Notes under the pieces: model-generated
What the model was told of the DNA's origin: nothing
The model's database searches: none
What the model saw: the letters and a program-made list of their open reading frames with translations, nothing else
Part shown: positions 6,501 through 6,824 of the stretch, one piece after another
How positions within the stretch are numbered: the stretch's first letter is position 1
How the letters are laid out: the number at the start of each line of letters is the position of its first letter
Made by a program: the position numbers and the translations under genes
NCBI GenBank assembly: GCA_002293545.1
Contig: DBDL01000162.1
Coordinates: forward strand, 2,801 to 9,624
Direction: 5' to 3'
From: Lachnoclostridium sp. UBA933
GTDB taxonomy: Bacteria > Bacillota > Clostridia > Lachnospirales > Lachnospiraceae
DNA length: 6,824 nucleotides

Positions 6501-6824
6501 TCCGTCCGACGGACTGTCATTTCCGCTTGCCGGCGAGCAGACGAAAGAGGCACTTGCCTGTCAGACGGATTACGGAACGGAATTTGAAGACAGCGGGCTT
6601 CAGGCAAGGATAGAAGAGTGGACGCGTTATACCTATTGGGATGATGAACAGGAGAAAGAACTTCCCGACGGGGCGGCGGGCGGCAAAAAGCTGATTCACC
6701 ATACGGCGGAAGCCGTATTCCCGGAAAGCCTGATTGGGAAATACGAGCAGATAAAAGAGGAATATCTGACCGGGGACGGAGGCTATTTTCTTCAGGACGG
6801 TTATTGGTGGAACAGAGGCTTGCT
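3592..6824 (+). CDS. Tc-toxin B component (SpvB/TcaC N-terminal, TcdB middle regions), 3' partial
   Basis: The frame is open for at least 1077 residues and runs off the window. GAGG at 3581-3584 is 7 bases before the ATG. There is no signal peptide, as is usual for Tc toxins. Residues 15-80 carry the SpvB opening: LPKGGAAYQGLGEE, NSEFSVPIYTSP, then NGIFGMGF. The SpvB domain continues to about residue 330 (FRWCLKETADAKGNRTQYVY, SGFPIHTNHLCRG). FG-GAP/VCBS-like propeller repeats follow, with DLYGEG at 397, DLQGDG at 498, DVVGDG at 554 and DIDGSG at 607, plus YWPNLGYGKFG (573-583). The TcdB middle/N region is at about 650-790 (LLNRIDNHMGG, HGYYDGKSKEFCGFG). The middle/C region is at about 800-950, ending NYDPYGNV...YYPRR (908-925). 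Known TcB proteins are about 1400-1500 residues, so roughly a quarter to a third is missing. TcB forms part of the cocoon around the TcC toxin and docks to the TcA pore. Whether TcC is fused or separate cannot be seen. Confidence 0.93.
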   Translation, partial: MDPKEETNQSIHIELSHLPKGGAAYQGLGEEVQNQLFTGNSEFSVPIYTSPCRDYHPRLNLVYCSTSGNGIFGMGFHMDIPYIERATKIRIPEYNNATDIFTSTLFGEFTLSAEQPMKKRHNPFCNIEPSLSEKQYQGDEYSVFCYLPVADELRHRIEFWESERNSYWKVISGENETFLYGLDDNSRISGPDGQIFRWCLKETADAKGNRTQYVYKEDGCSRCIQSIYYGNYKDGESEKFCFEVSFDYGGESAEPVSRNDAFVNHRSGFPIHTNHLCRGIHIRHHMGKSPDQVPGTNRKQDAKVNSCQDTGIHANQASKTVRTTLFTYHESDVSLLAKIEQYAFLTLPDGTVDRMAVPPLELEYEAFHPEEKTFRTLDVRDGEFPGEPDSPEYRFVDLYGEGIAGILYSDKTVNLYYEPLGNGTYAKPHIVKQFPVDRDLREAEYTLTSLEGNGMYDLLVEKKDRAGFYENNQGEWNGFTAFETYPNTYGMPHKESADLQGDGLRHIVFVGDDGIVYYPSQGKKGTGDPVVRDLPSGFPYKRDKKHETVTAFADVVGDGLPHRVKVSNGLAEYWPNLGYGKFGEKQVIRNAPYIEDGFDADRLYFTDIDGSGIQDIVYLYNDRADIYKNQSGRYFKEPFSITLPEGYTNGDRIHFCDMSGCGYSSMAFTKMGDTVRNYWLDFNQGKKPYLLNRIDNHMGGVTALDYTSSVVHYLEDKRQGISWAVRPPFPVFVVSGIEQTNEITGLHTAKKYHYRHGYYDGKSKEFCGFGSIEEWKSEKLEKVRYEGGVRYTKHWYYTGRNRETYKSEFYAGDKSAYLMPECATEVSDALSEVWAYRSLKGKRIRKEVFGGKGLPVVIEENGYAVKEMIRPEEKKKGSYWVSERERILYTYDQCMNDPRTEHSFFLNYDPYGNVRDKLTVYYPRRAGGIAGQERARGFLEQKEYINITKGVRIIGADYVVRQYELYGLDVPSDGLSFPLAGEQTKEALACQTDYGTEFEDSGLQARIEEWTRYTYWDDEQEKELPDGAAGGKKLIHHTAEAVFPESLIGKYEQIKEEYLTGDGGYFLQDGYWWNRGL

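Noticed and set aside
4030..6702. Many plus and minus reading frames inside the TcB gene, the longest at 4909-5553 on the minus strand
   Set aside because: Plus frame 1 is open throughout with continuous Tc-family similarity. The others are shadows without family matches or promoters.
1..6824. CRISPR arrays, tRNA or rRNA genes, insertion sequences and attachment sites
   Set aside because: No regularly spaced repeats, cloverleaf-like segments, transposase or integrase frames, or paired terminal repeats were seen on either strand.

Overview
The window looks like chromosomal or accessory DNA from a low-to-moderate GC Firmicute, most likely a clostridial or Lachnospiraceae-type anaerobe. The reasons are strong AGGAGG-type ribosome binding sites, TATAAT/TTGACT-type promoters with AT-rich spacers, an InlB/Listeria-Bacteroides-repeat protein ending in an SH3b domain, and a DUF4865/TetR/CPBP gene set that is common in that group. 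The taxonomic placement is inference; no rRNA or marker gene is present.

Layout. (1) Bases 3-491 are the 3' end of a secreted, repeat-type surface protein: the end of a bacterial repeat, one complete InlB B-type repeat and a C-terminal SH3b domain. The gene is cut by the window edge. A hairpin follows at 564-602. (2) A consensus promoter at 684-712 drives a single gene at 760-1320 for a DUF4865 protein. (3) A perfect palindrome at 1397-1422 separates this gene from a convergent minus-strand pair. That pair is a TetR-family regulator (2843 to 2247) whose stop overlaps, as ATGA, the start of a CPBP/CAAX intramembrane metalloprotease-like protein (2250 to 1432). Upstream of the regulator lie a strong extended -10 promoter and two abutting AT-rich palindromes, one across the predicted transcription start, which suggests autoregulation. 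(4) Going the other way are a 74-residue two-helix membrane protein (3018-3242) and a tiny reading frame at 3296, which appears to be a roughly 59-residue gene broken by a one-base frameshift or else two TAATG-overlapping mini-genes. (5) From 3592 to the window end a single uninterrupted frame encodes at least 1077 residues of a Tc-toxin B component (SpvB/TcaC N-terminal domain, FG-GAP/VCBS-like beta-propeller repeats, TcdB middle/N and middle/C regions). The gene continues past the right edge.

How the parts may work together. The TetR/CPBP pair is a self-contained regulatory module, probably autoregulated. The TcB protein is the main find. In known ABC toxins, TcB forms the lower half of the hollow cocoon that encloses the cytotoxic C-terminal region of TcC and docks on the TcA pore. 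Neither TcA nor TcC is visible here, so any partner must lie to the right, elsewhere in the genome, or be absent. The two small membrane-protein frames just upstream of TcB are unassigned.
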